Shown in pieces: positions 1 to 12,600 of a stretch of 64,000 nucleotides of DNA (its first letter is position 1; every line of letters starts with the position of its first letter). The stretch is from Hydractinia symbiolongicarpus (taxonomy: Eukaryota > Cnidaria > Hydrozoa > Anthoathecata > Hydractiniidae). The position numbers and the translations under genes are program-made. The stretch lies in contig NC_079876.1 in NCBI RefSeq assembly GCF_029227915.1, positions 27,067,828-27,131,827 on the forward strand, written 5' to 3'. The notes under the pieces were generated by a model. That model ran no database searches and was not told the DNA's origin. It saw nothing but the letters and a program-made list of their open reading frames with translations.

Positions 1-3000
1 AATGACTCGCTTGAAACAAACATATTTTTTTTGAAAACAACTTTAATCAGTATACTGTATTTAACTTCTTACGTTTTATGTTCAGAAAAACTGGTTAAGA
101 ACCTCTGAAATAAAAATTACATTTTGTATATTTTCTTACAGCATGTTATGCTATAAAAATAAACTTATTTCATTTTTGCAACATTTTTTCGGCTATCGGA
201 GACAAGAAAGTTAATACTGAGAGAGTCCCTAGCTGAAACACTAAGTTCTCGTGTTTGGGGTTCAAAAGTTTAGTAGTCCCCCACTTGTCTCCAACATGAA
301 AAATAAAAATGCAGGAAAAAGCTCCCAGGTCACAAAAAATACAAATTCTCGTTGAAAAACAAGGATTTTTTACATAGAAATTTCTGGTGACTCATCAATT
401 TTGGTTTCAAGTTAAAATCATTTTATTATGTATTGAGGCCTATATTTTTAGGAAATGTAAACAGGCATAAATAATACACTTAGTAAATAAATAAATGTGG
501 ACAGCTAAAAAAGGGTTATTGCCACCTTAACAAAACACAAAAACATGTTTTAGCTACCCCCTTTTTATCAGAGAAAAATATTATATTTATATAAAATAAA
601 AGCTATAAAAGTAATACACAAAAACAGGCCTATCAATAAGAAAATAACAGCAGAGCAATAAATAGCTCCCTCAAGGTCACAGTCTTTTTTATTTATTTTA
701 TTTTATCTTTTTTTATATATTTTGGTTCTTTTTTTCTGTAAATAATAAAAAAGGGAACATTGATTTCCATGTAAGATGAATTGATATTGTTCAGCCAGAA
801 AATTTTTTTGGAATTGGGGGAGCAATTAATGGCTCAGCTAGTTTCTCATTTCAGAATTATGCGAATTATTGATAGGCCTGCAAAAAGTTGGTAAATGCAC
901 ATTAAAGTTTAAGGTAGGAAAAGTGCCATTTTATTAAATATATTTTAGTGTTTTCTGCAGTGATATAATTTATCCACGTTTGTGGTGACAAACGTAAAAA
1001 AAGGTAATTGATTTTCCGCCAAAAGTTTGTTTGTGCATTGCTTTAGGAGGTAACTTAGCTATACTCTGGAAAATCAATTGAATTCTTGTTACATGTCTTT
1101 GGGTTCTTTCAGCTCATGCAGTCACACAAAGTTATAGGGACTTCTTATTTGTAAATTCACCAAGCCATAAAATTACCAATGGTATATGTTTTGAAAACAC
1201 GCTGTTTTGTATAAACTTATAATTCCCAACCTACATCTCTAAAATGTGCACTTGTAAAAGTACCTTGACAAATGTGAATATGAGGAGACAGACAATCAAA
1301 GCACAAATATAAAAAAGGCAGTGTAAGGCTTCCATAATAAATTTCCTTGAAAGATTTTTTAGGTCTTAGTAAAATGATATGATTTACCACGTAATTACTT
1401 TCCTGTTTTAAATAGAAAAAGAAACAGTATAGACAACACTACAATTATACTGTTAATTCTGTGGTAAGGCAACTGCAACTTACTTAATTGTTCTATGGGC
1501 CTGACCGACCAATGAAAACAAAAAAATAATAAAAAACAAAAAGGAAAAAAAAAAATTTCCCCTTCCCATTTTGTGAAAATATAATGAGTATAGAACATAA
1601 TCAATGTTATTTTTTGTTAGTTGAATGTTAATTTACAATGATTTGCCGAAGGACCGTAAGCTACTATCAACTTTGCCGTAGAACAACTAATTAAGTTGAG
1701 TCATCCAACAGTAATGTATGTTTGTCCTTTTTTTAACAGATAAGTTTTTACAGAAAAATTAACACGTCTTACAATTGAAAAAGGGTTGAGAAAAATTGTT
1801 TTAGGATCTCTTGGCCACTGAGACATTCATCATAGAGGTAAAAAATCTTTGGGACGAAGTTGAAAAAAGACATGGGAAGCCTGAAAAATATTTGTTTGGG
1901 AAGCATGCAAAATATATGCATAATCAGTACAATTTTGTCTAAAAATTGCAAGGAATAAATATCAGTATTATTCATTAGTATTAAAGTCTCAATAATAAAA
2001 ACAAAAAAAAGAACTCAGTTTAAAAGTCAGTAGTGATCAGAATTAATTAAAAGCAATTGCCTGAAGCCACTAGTAAAAACAGGAGAAAAAAATAGGAGTC
2101 ATTGTGCTATTGTGATTAAACAAAAGAATTTAGAAAACAACTGTTTCGACTTTAATATTTTAGACAGCTCTTGGTTTTAAATTAACTTAATATAATTATA
2201 TATAGTGGATAATAAAAAACGATTTTGAATCACCTCACATCCCTGCGTCAAAAAAGATAATAATTAAGTAGTAATTTTTGTCGTTCACTCATTCATTGAA
2301 AAAACATAGAAAAGACATGACAGTATTTTTTTTGCCATTGTCATTGCAAATTAAAGACCTTGGATGGCACATCTCTGTGAGCAGTAGTTGAAATTATGGG
2401 TAATTAGTCCATCATGGGTATGAACTATTTTTCTCTCCAGGTTATATACATTATTTAGTTTAGTCATTTAAACCCTTTTTTACCTTTCTATTTCATGGTC
2501 CTGCTATGTGACTTTACCAAAACCAATAAAATGATTTTTAGTTGTATATAATTTTTATTTGTATTTTTTCTCACCCGTCCTTATTTGGTAAAGCCCATGC
2601 CTATAAAACTGCATGTTAGTAAATGTATTAGTAAATAGATGGATTTTGTCATCATTTGTTTACTTTTCAGCAGTAAGCTTTTTGCCTCTGGCATTTGCGT
2701 TGAAGGAAGAAAGATGCTAGGATTTGGTGAAGAGAGGTTTTTCCTGTGGATTTCTTCCCATAAAAAAATGAGGTTTAAACTTTTATTAAGTCTGAATTGA
2801 TGCCTTTGTGTGACAAAATGGACTGATAATCACACTGCTTCACATAGACTAGAGCCCCCATATTTTATAGCCCAAGTCAAAAGAGCATACTGCTGAAAAT
2901 GTAAACAATGAAATTCCTCTGTGTGCTTGTGCTTATAATATTTACAAAAAACCCTTATACAGCACATTGTACAAATAACTTAGGAATAGTGTGTTACTTT

Positions 3001-4200
3001 ATATTATATATTAGAGGCTTTTTATCCTACGTACTAGCTAGTTTTTATATCTGACATTTACGACTTGTGAAACTTGCATTATAAACCTTATTTCTTAGTT
3101 CCTTACTTAGCTATTATAACTCGAAAAATGGAAGGGGACTTACAGATAGAAAAATAGTTTATAAACTTACTTTATATTCTTCTTAATAGTTCTTAAAAGA
3201 ACTGTTTTTTTATGCTTCTTTGATATTATATAATTTATTTCTTGTTCGACTGTTCCTTTCTTTTCCTTCTGGCCGCATAATACAACAAAGTGCATTTCGG
3301 GCAGGTTCGGGATCGTGAAAATCTTTGACTGACGTTTTTATTGGCTTATATCGACCACGTGACCGGACGCTTCTATTTTAATCGTCTAGATTTTGCAAAG
3401 CGGGGAATACGGGATTTTAGGCATTCTGGTTGGCCTAGCGCTCTCAGATATGATATCCAACCCCCCAGGGCTCTTATTCTCTTTTTGACAATTTCGCCAG
3501 GTGGTGTGCATATATATTTAACCTTTTTACGATCATATAATTACTCCAATTATATGGGTGAAATATGTTTTTACATTTTATACACGACGTAATTGCATAT
3601 AATTGATCCAATTACGTTGACTATTGTTACAATCAACCCTCTGAAGTATCATCACACATGTTCAATAAGCAACAATAACAAATTTTCCCCCTTTGAAGTA
3701 AAAAAGTTCTCTTTGAAGTAGGAAAAAGTTCTTTGAAGTAAAAAATATTCTTTTAGTTATTATAAGTAACTATAACTAACTATATGTCAAGTTTAAACCT
3801 TACAAATTTATGTTACTGTAAATGGAAAAAGTAAACATCAATCTATCATGAAATAGAAAAAAAGTAATAAACTGCCCTTTTCAAATGTGAATAAAATTTG
3901 CTGCGTTGGCGCCTCAAACGAAGGGTCTTAAAGTAAGCCAAAATAGCTAAAATGTTTATATAATTATTAAAATTAACATTATTTTTGTCAATATTTACAA
4001 AAAAAATAATAAAAATCTATCATAAGCTACACAAATGCAAGAGAAATAATGCTGACGTCCGCAAAGAAATTCTGACAAAGTCAGCATTTGAATCATGATA
4101 TTTAATTGTCATGTGACAGATATCATCCATACCAAGTTTTATAATTTATAACCTAACACAAGGGAAGTTATGATGTTAGGGCACTAAATTATTGTGCTTG
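1..4200. other. AT-rich intergenic sequence, no gene seen
   Basis: Very AT-rich sequence with many homopolymer runs. All open frames are short, compositionally biased and without recognisable domains. Around 3240-3530 the sequence is less AT-rich and carries several CpG dinucleotides, which could mark a promoter, but no first exon can be defined beside it. I see no RNA gene and no clear repeat here. Confidence 0.5.
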
Positions 4201-6570
4201 AGCATTTAATACTTTTTTCCGCGTTTGGTTACTTTCGCAGAATATCTCTTTAGTGATGTAGCTATGAATGGGTATCCGATTTGCCTTTTTGCAAAAGTAA
4301 AGATTTACTTCAAATGGTCTGCTAGAACGTTATCTTCTTCGCGCGCGATATTTCTTAAAAGTATCTTTCTAGTGATGTATGCAAGGGTATATTCCACCTC
4401 TGCTTGTCTACTGTATCGTACATATATTTTATTTGTCTTGTTCTGCTAGGGCATCTAATATTTCAATGGAGCTAAAAATTCTCGCAAAATTTCCTTTTCA
4501 TTGACTTATGAATGGGTCCAGCATTTCTGCTTTATTACTGACCAGAAGATGGTTTTCCTTTGAATTTATTTGCCCTTTTAAAGGATCTAAGATTCTATAT
4601 TGTGTAGTGTATTGGTCTGGTTTCGGACCTTTGATGTGTCATTACGCAGGAAGGTATTTGTCCAAAACATCGTATCTCTTGGTGTATGGATAAGTATAGA
4701 ATAATACCACTTGTTTAATGTATAGTATATCGTCTTCCCTCGGATTGTCATGTTTTAGGACATCTAATAATGTCAGTTCGAATGAACATAGAATCGCTTC
4801 TAATGAAGTATGAGTGGGTATAGCACACTGCTGTCTGTTCAATGTATTGTTTGACGACTTCCCTAAGATCGACATGCTTTGAGACTTTTAATATGTCATT
4901 TCACGAGATGGCATTTGTCTATAATATTGTTTTTGGTGTTGTATCGATGGGTACAGAATACTAACTGCTGTTTAGCATCTATTATGGGAACATATCTTTC
5001 TATTGGTGTATAGATATGTATTCAACCTCAGTGGTCTTATACTATAAAAATAACCGTTAAGGTTGCAACCACTTTCTTTGATTGGTCTGCTTTAGGACAT
5101 CTAACATGCTATTCAGAGAAGAGTAATTGTCCAAGAGATTGTTTCTATAGATGAATCAATGGGTATAAAGCACTACTGCTTGTTCAGTGTATACTATAAC
5201 GTCTGTCGTCAGATTGGTCTGCCTTAAGACTTTTAATATGTTTTTTCGCGAGAGAATATTTGTCCAGAATGCAGTTTTGGTATTTTGTCAAAATATCTGT
5301 TCTATTAGTGGATGTATTTGTATCCTACCTCAATACCTCTATAGTGCAACGTGTTCCCTCAGATTGGTTTATATTGTAAAGCTTTCGCATTGATTGGTCT
5401 GCTTTAGGACTGTTGATGCGTCATTTCCAGGGAGGGTATTTCTCCATAAAATTGTTTCTATTTGTGTATGGATGTATTTCCAGCATAAGTGTTTGTGCAG
5501 GGTAAAGTATAAAATTTTCTCTTTGATTGGTCTTTTAAAATATCTCAGATCTTATTTTGCACATACCTCAACTTCTAAAAGTGTTACCTTAAATGACGTA
5601 TGGATGTGTCTCACATTTACAGACTTCTTTTAATTTTTCTGCTAGGATTTCGACCTTTACTTTCATCCAGGTTGGTTTTTAGCCATGTATTGTGGAATAT
5701 CCCATTTACTTACTGGTTTAGGGAGGCTTTATTTGAATAGATCTATTAGGTCATTTTTTAAATAGTCTTATCCAAGCTGTCACTGTCGTCTCTATTGCAT
5801 GTGTATATAGAACAAAACCGCCTTTTTAGTGCATACTATACATCTTTCCTCAAATCTAACGGCTTAAGACTTTTACTGTGTCATTTGCGAGGGGGTATTT
5901 GTCCAGAATATTGTTTCTATTGGTGCATAGATGTGCACCCAACCTCACTGAATGTTTAATTTAAGGCGTAAAGTCTTCTCTTGATTGGCGTGCTTCATCT
6001 TTTCGCGAAAGCGTATTCGTCCAAAGTATAGTGTCTATTTGTGAATGGATTGTTATCCAACATCAGTGTTGGTTTGGTTTATAGTGAATAGTTTTTCCTT
6101 CGATTGGTCTGCTTTGGGACTTTTGATGTGTCATTTTCTTGGAGGGTATTTAGTCAAATATGACTTCTATTGGTGGATGGATGTGTATCCAACCTCAATA
6201 TTTGTTCAATTACAGTGTAAAGTCTACACATTGATTAGTCTGCTTTAGAACTTTCATTTTTTTATATCGCGGCAAAGTACTTGTCCAAAATATAGTGTCT
6301 CTTTGTGTATTGACGTGTATTCAACATCAGTGTTTGTTTAGTTTAAAGTATAAAGTCTTCTCTTGATTGGCGTGCTTGAGGACTTTTAATGTAGGACTTT
6401 TGATGTATCATTTCGCAGAAGAGTATTTTGCCATAATATCATTTCTATTGGTAAATGGATGTATACTCAACCTCAATTGTTGTTTTTTTCAATATGTGAT
6501 CACTTTGCATTAATTGGTCTACTTTAGAAATTTTGATACGTCATTTCCAGGGAGAACACTTGTTTCTACT
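4200..6570. repeat. Degenerate tandem array, unit roughly 130-170 bp
   Basis: Recurring phrases show an old tandem repeat. A segment close to TTGGTCTGCTTTAGGAC recurs near 5084, 5215, 5394, 6106, 6236 and 6513. A segment close to GGATGTGTATCCAACCTCA recurs near 5020, 5930, 6178 and 6456. A third, close to GTATTTGTCCAAAATAT, recurs between them, always in the same order. Unit copies differ by many substitutions and indels, so the array is much older than the satellite that directly follows it. No coding capacity is visible. Confidence 0.7.
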
Positions 6571-9395
6571 GCGGAATAATGTGGCATATTACGTTGGTTA
6601 TAGCCTATCTACAAAAAAATGCATTTGTTATGTAGCGATAGAGAGTATTATAAGGGTAATATGCAATATTATGCGATATTACGTTGGTTATGGATTATTG
6701 ACAGAAAAATATAATATTATTATGGAACGATTGAGAGTATTATGAAGGTATTATGCTGTATTCTGTGATATTACGTTGGTATGGCCATCGACAAAAAAAA
6801 TTTGTATTTTTTATGAATTATGAAGGTATTATGCAGTATTATGCAGTATTATGCGATATTACGTTGGTATGGCCATCGACAGAAAATTTATGTGTTTTTT
6901 ATGAATTATGAAGGTATTATGCAGTATTATGCGAAATTACGTTGTTATGGCCATCGACAGAAAATTTAAGTACTTTTTTTGAATTATGAAGGTATTATGC
7001 AGTATTATGCGATATTACGTTGTTATGGCCATCGACAGAAAATTTATGTACTTTTTTTGAATTATAAAGGTATTATGCAGTATTATGCAGTATTATGCGA
7101 TATTACGTTGGTTATGGATTATTGACAGAAAAAATATGTATTTTTTATGGAACGATAGAGAGTATTATGAAGGCATTATGCAGTATTATGCGATATTACG
7201 TTGGTATGGCCATCGACAGAAAATTTTTGTATTTTTTATGTAACGACAGAGAGTATTATGAAGGTATTATGCAGTATTATGCGATATTACGTTGGTATGG
7301 CCATCGACAGAAAATTTATGTGTTTTTTATGAATTATGAAGGTATTATGCAGTATTATGCGATATTACGTTGTTATGGCCATCGACAGAAAATTTAAGTA
7401 CTTTTTTTGAATTATAAAGGTATTATGCAGTATTATGCAGTATTATGCGATATTACGTTGGTATGGCCATCGACAGAAAATTTATGTGTTTTTTATGAAT
7501 TATGAAGGTATTATGCAGTATTATGCGATATTACGTTGTTATGGCCATCGACAGAAAATTTATGTACTTTTTTTGAATTATAAAGGTATTATGCAGTATT
7601 ATGCAGTATTATGCGATATTACGTTGGTATGGCCATCGACAGAAAATTTATGTGTTTTTTATGAATTATGAAGGTATTATGCAGTATTATGCAGTATTAT
7701 GCGATATTACGTTGGTATGGCCATCGACAGAAAATTTATGTATTTTTTATGTATTATGAAGGTATTATGCAGTATTATGCAGTATTATGCGATATTACGT
7801 TGGTATGGCCATCGACAGAAAATTTTTGTATTTTTTATGTAACGACAGAGAGTATTATGAAGGTATTATGCAGTATTATGCGATATTACGTTGGTATGGC
7901 CATCGACAGAAAATTTATGTGTTTTTTATGAATTATGAAGGTATTATGCAGTATTATGCGATATTACGTTGTTATGGCCATCGACAGAAAATTTAAGTAC
8001 TTTTTTTGAATTATAAAGGTATTATGCAGTATTATGCAGTATTATGCGATATTACGTTGGTATGGCCATCGACAGAAAATTTATGTGTTTTTTATGAATT
8101 ATGAAGGTATTATGCAGTATTATGCGATATTACGTTGTTATGGCCATCGACAGAAAATTTAAGTACTTTTTTTGAATTATAAAGGTATTATGCAGTATTA
8201 TGCAGTATTATGCGATATTACGTTGGTATGGCCATCGACAGAAAATTTATGTGTTTTTTATGAATTATGAAGGTATTATGCAGTATTATGCAATATTACG
8301 TTGGTATGGCCATCGACAGAAAATTTAAGTACTTTTTTTGAATTATAAAGGTATTATGCAGTATTATGCAGTATTATGCGATATTACGTTGGTATGGCCA
8401 TCGACAGAAAATTTATGTGTTTTTTATGAATTATGAAGGTATTATGCAGTATTATGCAGTATTATGCGATATTACGTTGGTATGGCCATCGACAGAAAAT
8501 TTATGTGTTTTTTATGAATTATGAAGGTATTATGCAGTATTATGCGATATTACGTTGTTTTATGGCCATCGACAGAAAATTTATGTACTTTTTTTGAATT
8601 ATAAAGGTATTATGCAGTATTATGCAGTATTATGCGATATTACGTTGGTTATGGATTATTGACAGAAAAAATATGTATTTTTTATGGAACGATAGAGAGT
8701 ATTATGAAGGCATTATGCAGTATTATGCGATATTACGTTGGTATGGCCATCGACAGAAAATTTTTGTATTTTTTATGTAACGACAGAGAGTATTATGAAG
8801 GTATTATGCAGTATTATGCGATATTACGTTGGTATGGCCATCGACAGAAAATTTATGTGTTTTTTATGAATTATGAAGGTATTATGCAGTATTATGCGAT
8901 ATTACGTTGTTATGGCCATCGACAGAAAATTTAAGTACTTTTTTTGAATTATAAAGGTATTATGCAGTATTATGCAGTATTATGCGATATTACGTTGGTT
9001 ATGGATTATTGACAGAAAAAATATGTATTTTTTATGGAACGATAGAGAGTATTATGAAGGCATTATGCAGTATTATGCGATATTACGTTGGTATGGCCAT
9101 CGACAGAAAATTTTTGTATTTTTTATGTAACGACAGAGAGTATTATGAAGGCATTATGCAGTATTATGCGATATTACGTTGTTATGGCCATCGACAGAAA
9201 ATTTATGTACTTTTTTTGAATTATAAAGGTATTATGCAGTATTATGCAGTATTATGCGATATTACGTTGGTTATGGATTATTGACAGAAAAAATATGTAT
9301 TTGTTATGTAGCGACAGAGAGTATTATGAAGGTATTATGCAGTATTATGCGATATTACGTTGGTATGACCATCGACAGAAAAAATATGTATTTGT
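6570..9395. repeat. Satellite array, 77-90 bp unit with higher-order structure
   Basis: More than thirty head-to-tail copies of a unit containing GCGATATTACGTTGGTATGG, then CCATCGACAGAAAATTTATG, a T-rich stretch and GAATTATGAAGGTATTATGC. Copies fall into variants: with TATGGCCATCGAC or TTATGGATTATTGAC, with or without an AACGACAGAGAG insertion, and with one or two GCAGTATTAT steps. Blocks of variants repeat in order; the block at 7095-7397 recurs at 8632-8934. The + strand frame stays open over long stretches only because the unit lacks stops; I do not regard it as a gene. The array ends less than 250 bp before the PRKCSH start codon. Confidence 0.9.
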
Positions 9396-9399
9396 TATA

Positions 9400-9606
9400 T
9401 AGAGAGGATGTCGGATAATGCGGTTTCATTTGTCGGGTCCATTTGGTTGGAGAAGTATGACTGAACGTCTGTCGGCTTTTTATGTCGATAAAGTATGAAG
9501 GTTGTTAGTTATGTTGTACGTCGTGTGTCGGGACCACTTAGCCCGGTGCTAAATGAAGTCGTTGCCGGGAATTGCCGTATATAAACATTTCGTGTTCATT
9601 TCCAAG
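9400..9606 (+). promoter_or_regulatory. Putative PRKCSH promoter and short leader
   Basis: Unique, less AT-rich sequence between the satellite and the PRKCSH start codon. TATATAAA lies at 9579-9586, only about 20 bp before the ATG at 9607. The start context CAAGATGGCGAC matches the TISU initiator consensus (SAASATGGCGGC) at 11 of 12 positions. TISU is associated with very short 5' leaders, which would fit a TATA element this close to the start codon. Transcription start is not observed here, so this is an inference. Confidence 0.45.
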
Positions 9607-12600
9607 ATGGCGACATCTTTACTTCTATTTCTTATTATTTTCTCTGCAACATTCGCCCATTGTGAAGTTAAAGTAGTTAGAGGAGTTGACATAAAACGTA
9701 GGTGACTTTTTTGTACCATGCTCTCCCATTTTCTTGATTTTGTTATCATTGTTGTTAACTGTCAGACTAAGACAGTAATGTTGTTATTTGTTTTTACTTT
9801 TCCAGTCAGGGAAAACTGCTACCGCTAATTAGGAGAATCTCCAAATTAGGCGCAGTAGATTAGTGGTTATAGCTCTCGTACTCCGTGTGGGAGAGCGGGG
9901 TTCGATTCCTCTTGATGGCGTTTCAATATTGGTGATTGAATGTTACCATAGCCCCGGATTAACCCAAGCCAGGGAAATACACCTCTTCAAAGTGTCGATA
10001 TTCTGCGCTATTCTGTTCCGTAAAATATCAATCATCGCTCAATATATCACGTGATCAAATAGCTTTGGTATGTAAACTTTTGGTTTCAAAGGGAGATAGC
10101 AGTCAATAGCTTTTGAAAGAACAAAATAGTTGTTAATATTTTTTAAAGTTTTTTAAGTTTTTTTAACCACAAACGGAAATGATTCTCATTTATATTTTTT
10201 AAAAAACATGCTCACCAAATGTTACCATGCGGAGTGTTTTGCTTTCACTTTCGCGCTCCCCTTTTGAGTAGAAGACATCTGATTGGTAGATTCGATAAGC
10301 CTAGTACTTACTTCCCAGTTATCGCCAGCAATACGAGCCAATACAGAGAATCTGTAAATTAATGCTGAAAACCAATTAATTCTCAAGGAGATACAGTGCA
10401 GTCTGAATGTAATCTACAGCGGATGGGAAACTCACATGAATAGTTACACGGAACAATAACATTGTGATACAGTACTGTGAAAAGCTTTGTTAACATCATG
10501 TTCGTGTAACGAGCGTGGTGCACACGAACCACGATAAAATCGTGGTCTTTATGTATAACAAACATTCAAACATTCTATCGTGGCCACCACGCTAATATTA
10601 TTATCTCCACAAAGGATCGTGTGTCACACGATTATTTTGCGCGAGCTCCACGATTTTTATAGCTAGTATAATTTTTTTTTCTTTTCAAAAAAGTCTTTTA
10701 TTAAAGTTAATTTGTTTGTTTCAGGTTTTATTAAGTTAAAACCATATTCGTAGTTTTTGCTTGGTGTATACTTTTTCGTTGTGGACGCGATTGTATTTTT
10801 ACCAAATGTCATTTGTCTAGAAAAGTTAAATTTGTCTGCGCCGATAGAAATGCTTTTTTAGATCGCATTTTAAAAGTTTAAAAAGGAAAAGCGGCGATAG
10901 AAATGTTTTTTTTATATCGCATTTTAAAAGTTTAAAAACGAAAAGCGGCGATAGAAATGTTTTTTTGATCGCATTTTAAAAGTTTAAAAACGAAAAGCGG
11001 CGATAGAAATGTTTTTTTAGATCACATTTTAAAAGTTTAAGAACGAAAAGCGGCGATAGAAATGTTTTTTTAGATCGCATTTTAAAAGTTTAAAAACGAA
11101 AAACGGCGATAGAAATGTTTTTTAGATCGCATTTTAAAAGTTTAAAAACGAAAAACAGCGATAGAAATGTTTTTTTAGATCACATTTTAAAAGTTTAAAA
11201 ACGAAAAACAGCGATAGAAATGTTTTTTTAGATCGCATTTTAAAAGTTTAAAAAGGAAAAGTGGCGATAGAAATGTTTTTTTACATCGCATTTTGATTCA
11301 CAAAGATTAAAATCTATTATGTAGGTAGCTTTATGACAACGAATTAAAACAACAAGTGTTAATTTATTTTTTTGCTGTCAGTTTTTGATTTAATTGATGA
11401 ACTAACAGTCTTTGTTGTTTTACAATGGCAGTTATCTATCGTGGAAGCCACGATGTAATATTTAATTTTCGTTCATGTAGTCCACGAAACATGATCGTGA
11501 GGTCCACGATTGTTAAAAAAAATACGCATCGTGGGCTATCGTGGTTCGTGCGTAACATGAAATAAACACGAACCACGATGTTAACAAACCTTTTCACAGT
11601 ACTGTAGCATTTGTTTTTTTAAGAAAATAATTGCCTCACTGATAAACAATGACCCCACATGATCGATTGTTTAATCACAATAGGTTGCAAGATCAATTTT
11701 AGCAATCTATTTTGTGCGAACCCTTTTGAAATTTTTAATAGCAGTAATTGAGCGTTTTCTCAGATCGCATTTTAAAAGTTTAAAAACCAATAGCGTCGAT
11801 AGAATTGTTTTTATTAGATCGCATTTTAAAAGTCGAAAATCGAAAAGTGGCGATAGAAATGTTTTTTTAGATCGCATTTTAGAAGTTGAAAAACAAATAG
11901 CTGCGATAGAAATGTTTTTTAGATCGCATTTTAAAAGTTTAAATCGAATAGCGTCGATAGGAATCTTTTTTAGATCCCATTTTAAAAGTTAAAATCAAAA
12001 AGCGGTGATAGAAATGTGTTTTCACATCGCATTTTAAAAGTTTAACGAATAGCGGCAATAGAAATGTTTTTTTAGATTGCATTTTAAAAGTTTAAAATCG
12101 AAAAGTGGGGATAGAAATGTGTTTTCAAATCGCATTTTAAAAGTTTAAAAATGAATAGCGGCAGTATAAATGTTTTTTTAGATCGCATTTTTAAAGTTTA
12201 AAATCGAAAGGCGGCGATAGAAATGTTTTTTCAAATCGCATTTTAAAAGTTTTAAAACGAAAAGCGGCATTTAATAGTTGTGAACAAGTCTTCTCGTATG
12301 TTTCTTAAATTAAACTCTCTGGAATCTTTTTAAGTAATTAAATCAACAATACATTCTCGCGCAATGTATTATAAAACTTTGCGAAAAATTTTTATTATTT
12401 AATTAATTCACGCTAATACCTAAAGGAATAGCTTATCAATACATTTACACAATGCATCTCGCTATTACAAGAAATATAATTGCTCCGATATTTCTTCGCG
12501 AGCGCATTGTTTTTTAACACGCAAATATAAACTCGCAAAACCCTTAAGGGATTTAATTATAACAAGACAAAGGACTGCCGTCCTCTATGCAAAGGTTGAT

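Noticed and set aside
7095-9284. Long open + strand frames in the satellite with repeated peptide units
   Set aside because: The frames are a by-product of a stop-poor repeat unit; unit length varies out of multiples of three, and there is no start, splice or domain evidence for a gene.
6570-9395. A CRISPR-like array
   Set aside because: Units are contiguous variants of one sequence without unique spacers, and the genome is eukaryotic.
9849-9921. A functional tRNA gene
   Set aside because: A and B boxes are present, but the acceptor arms do not pair and a SINE body follows; the same applies at 13990.
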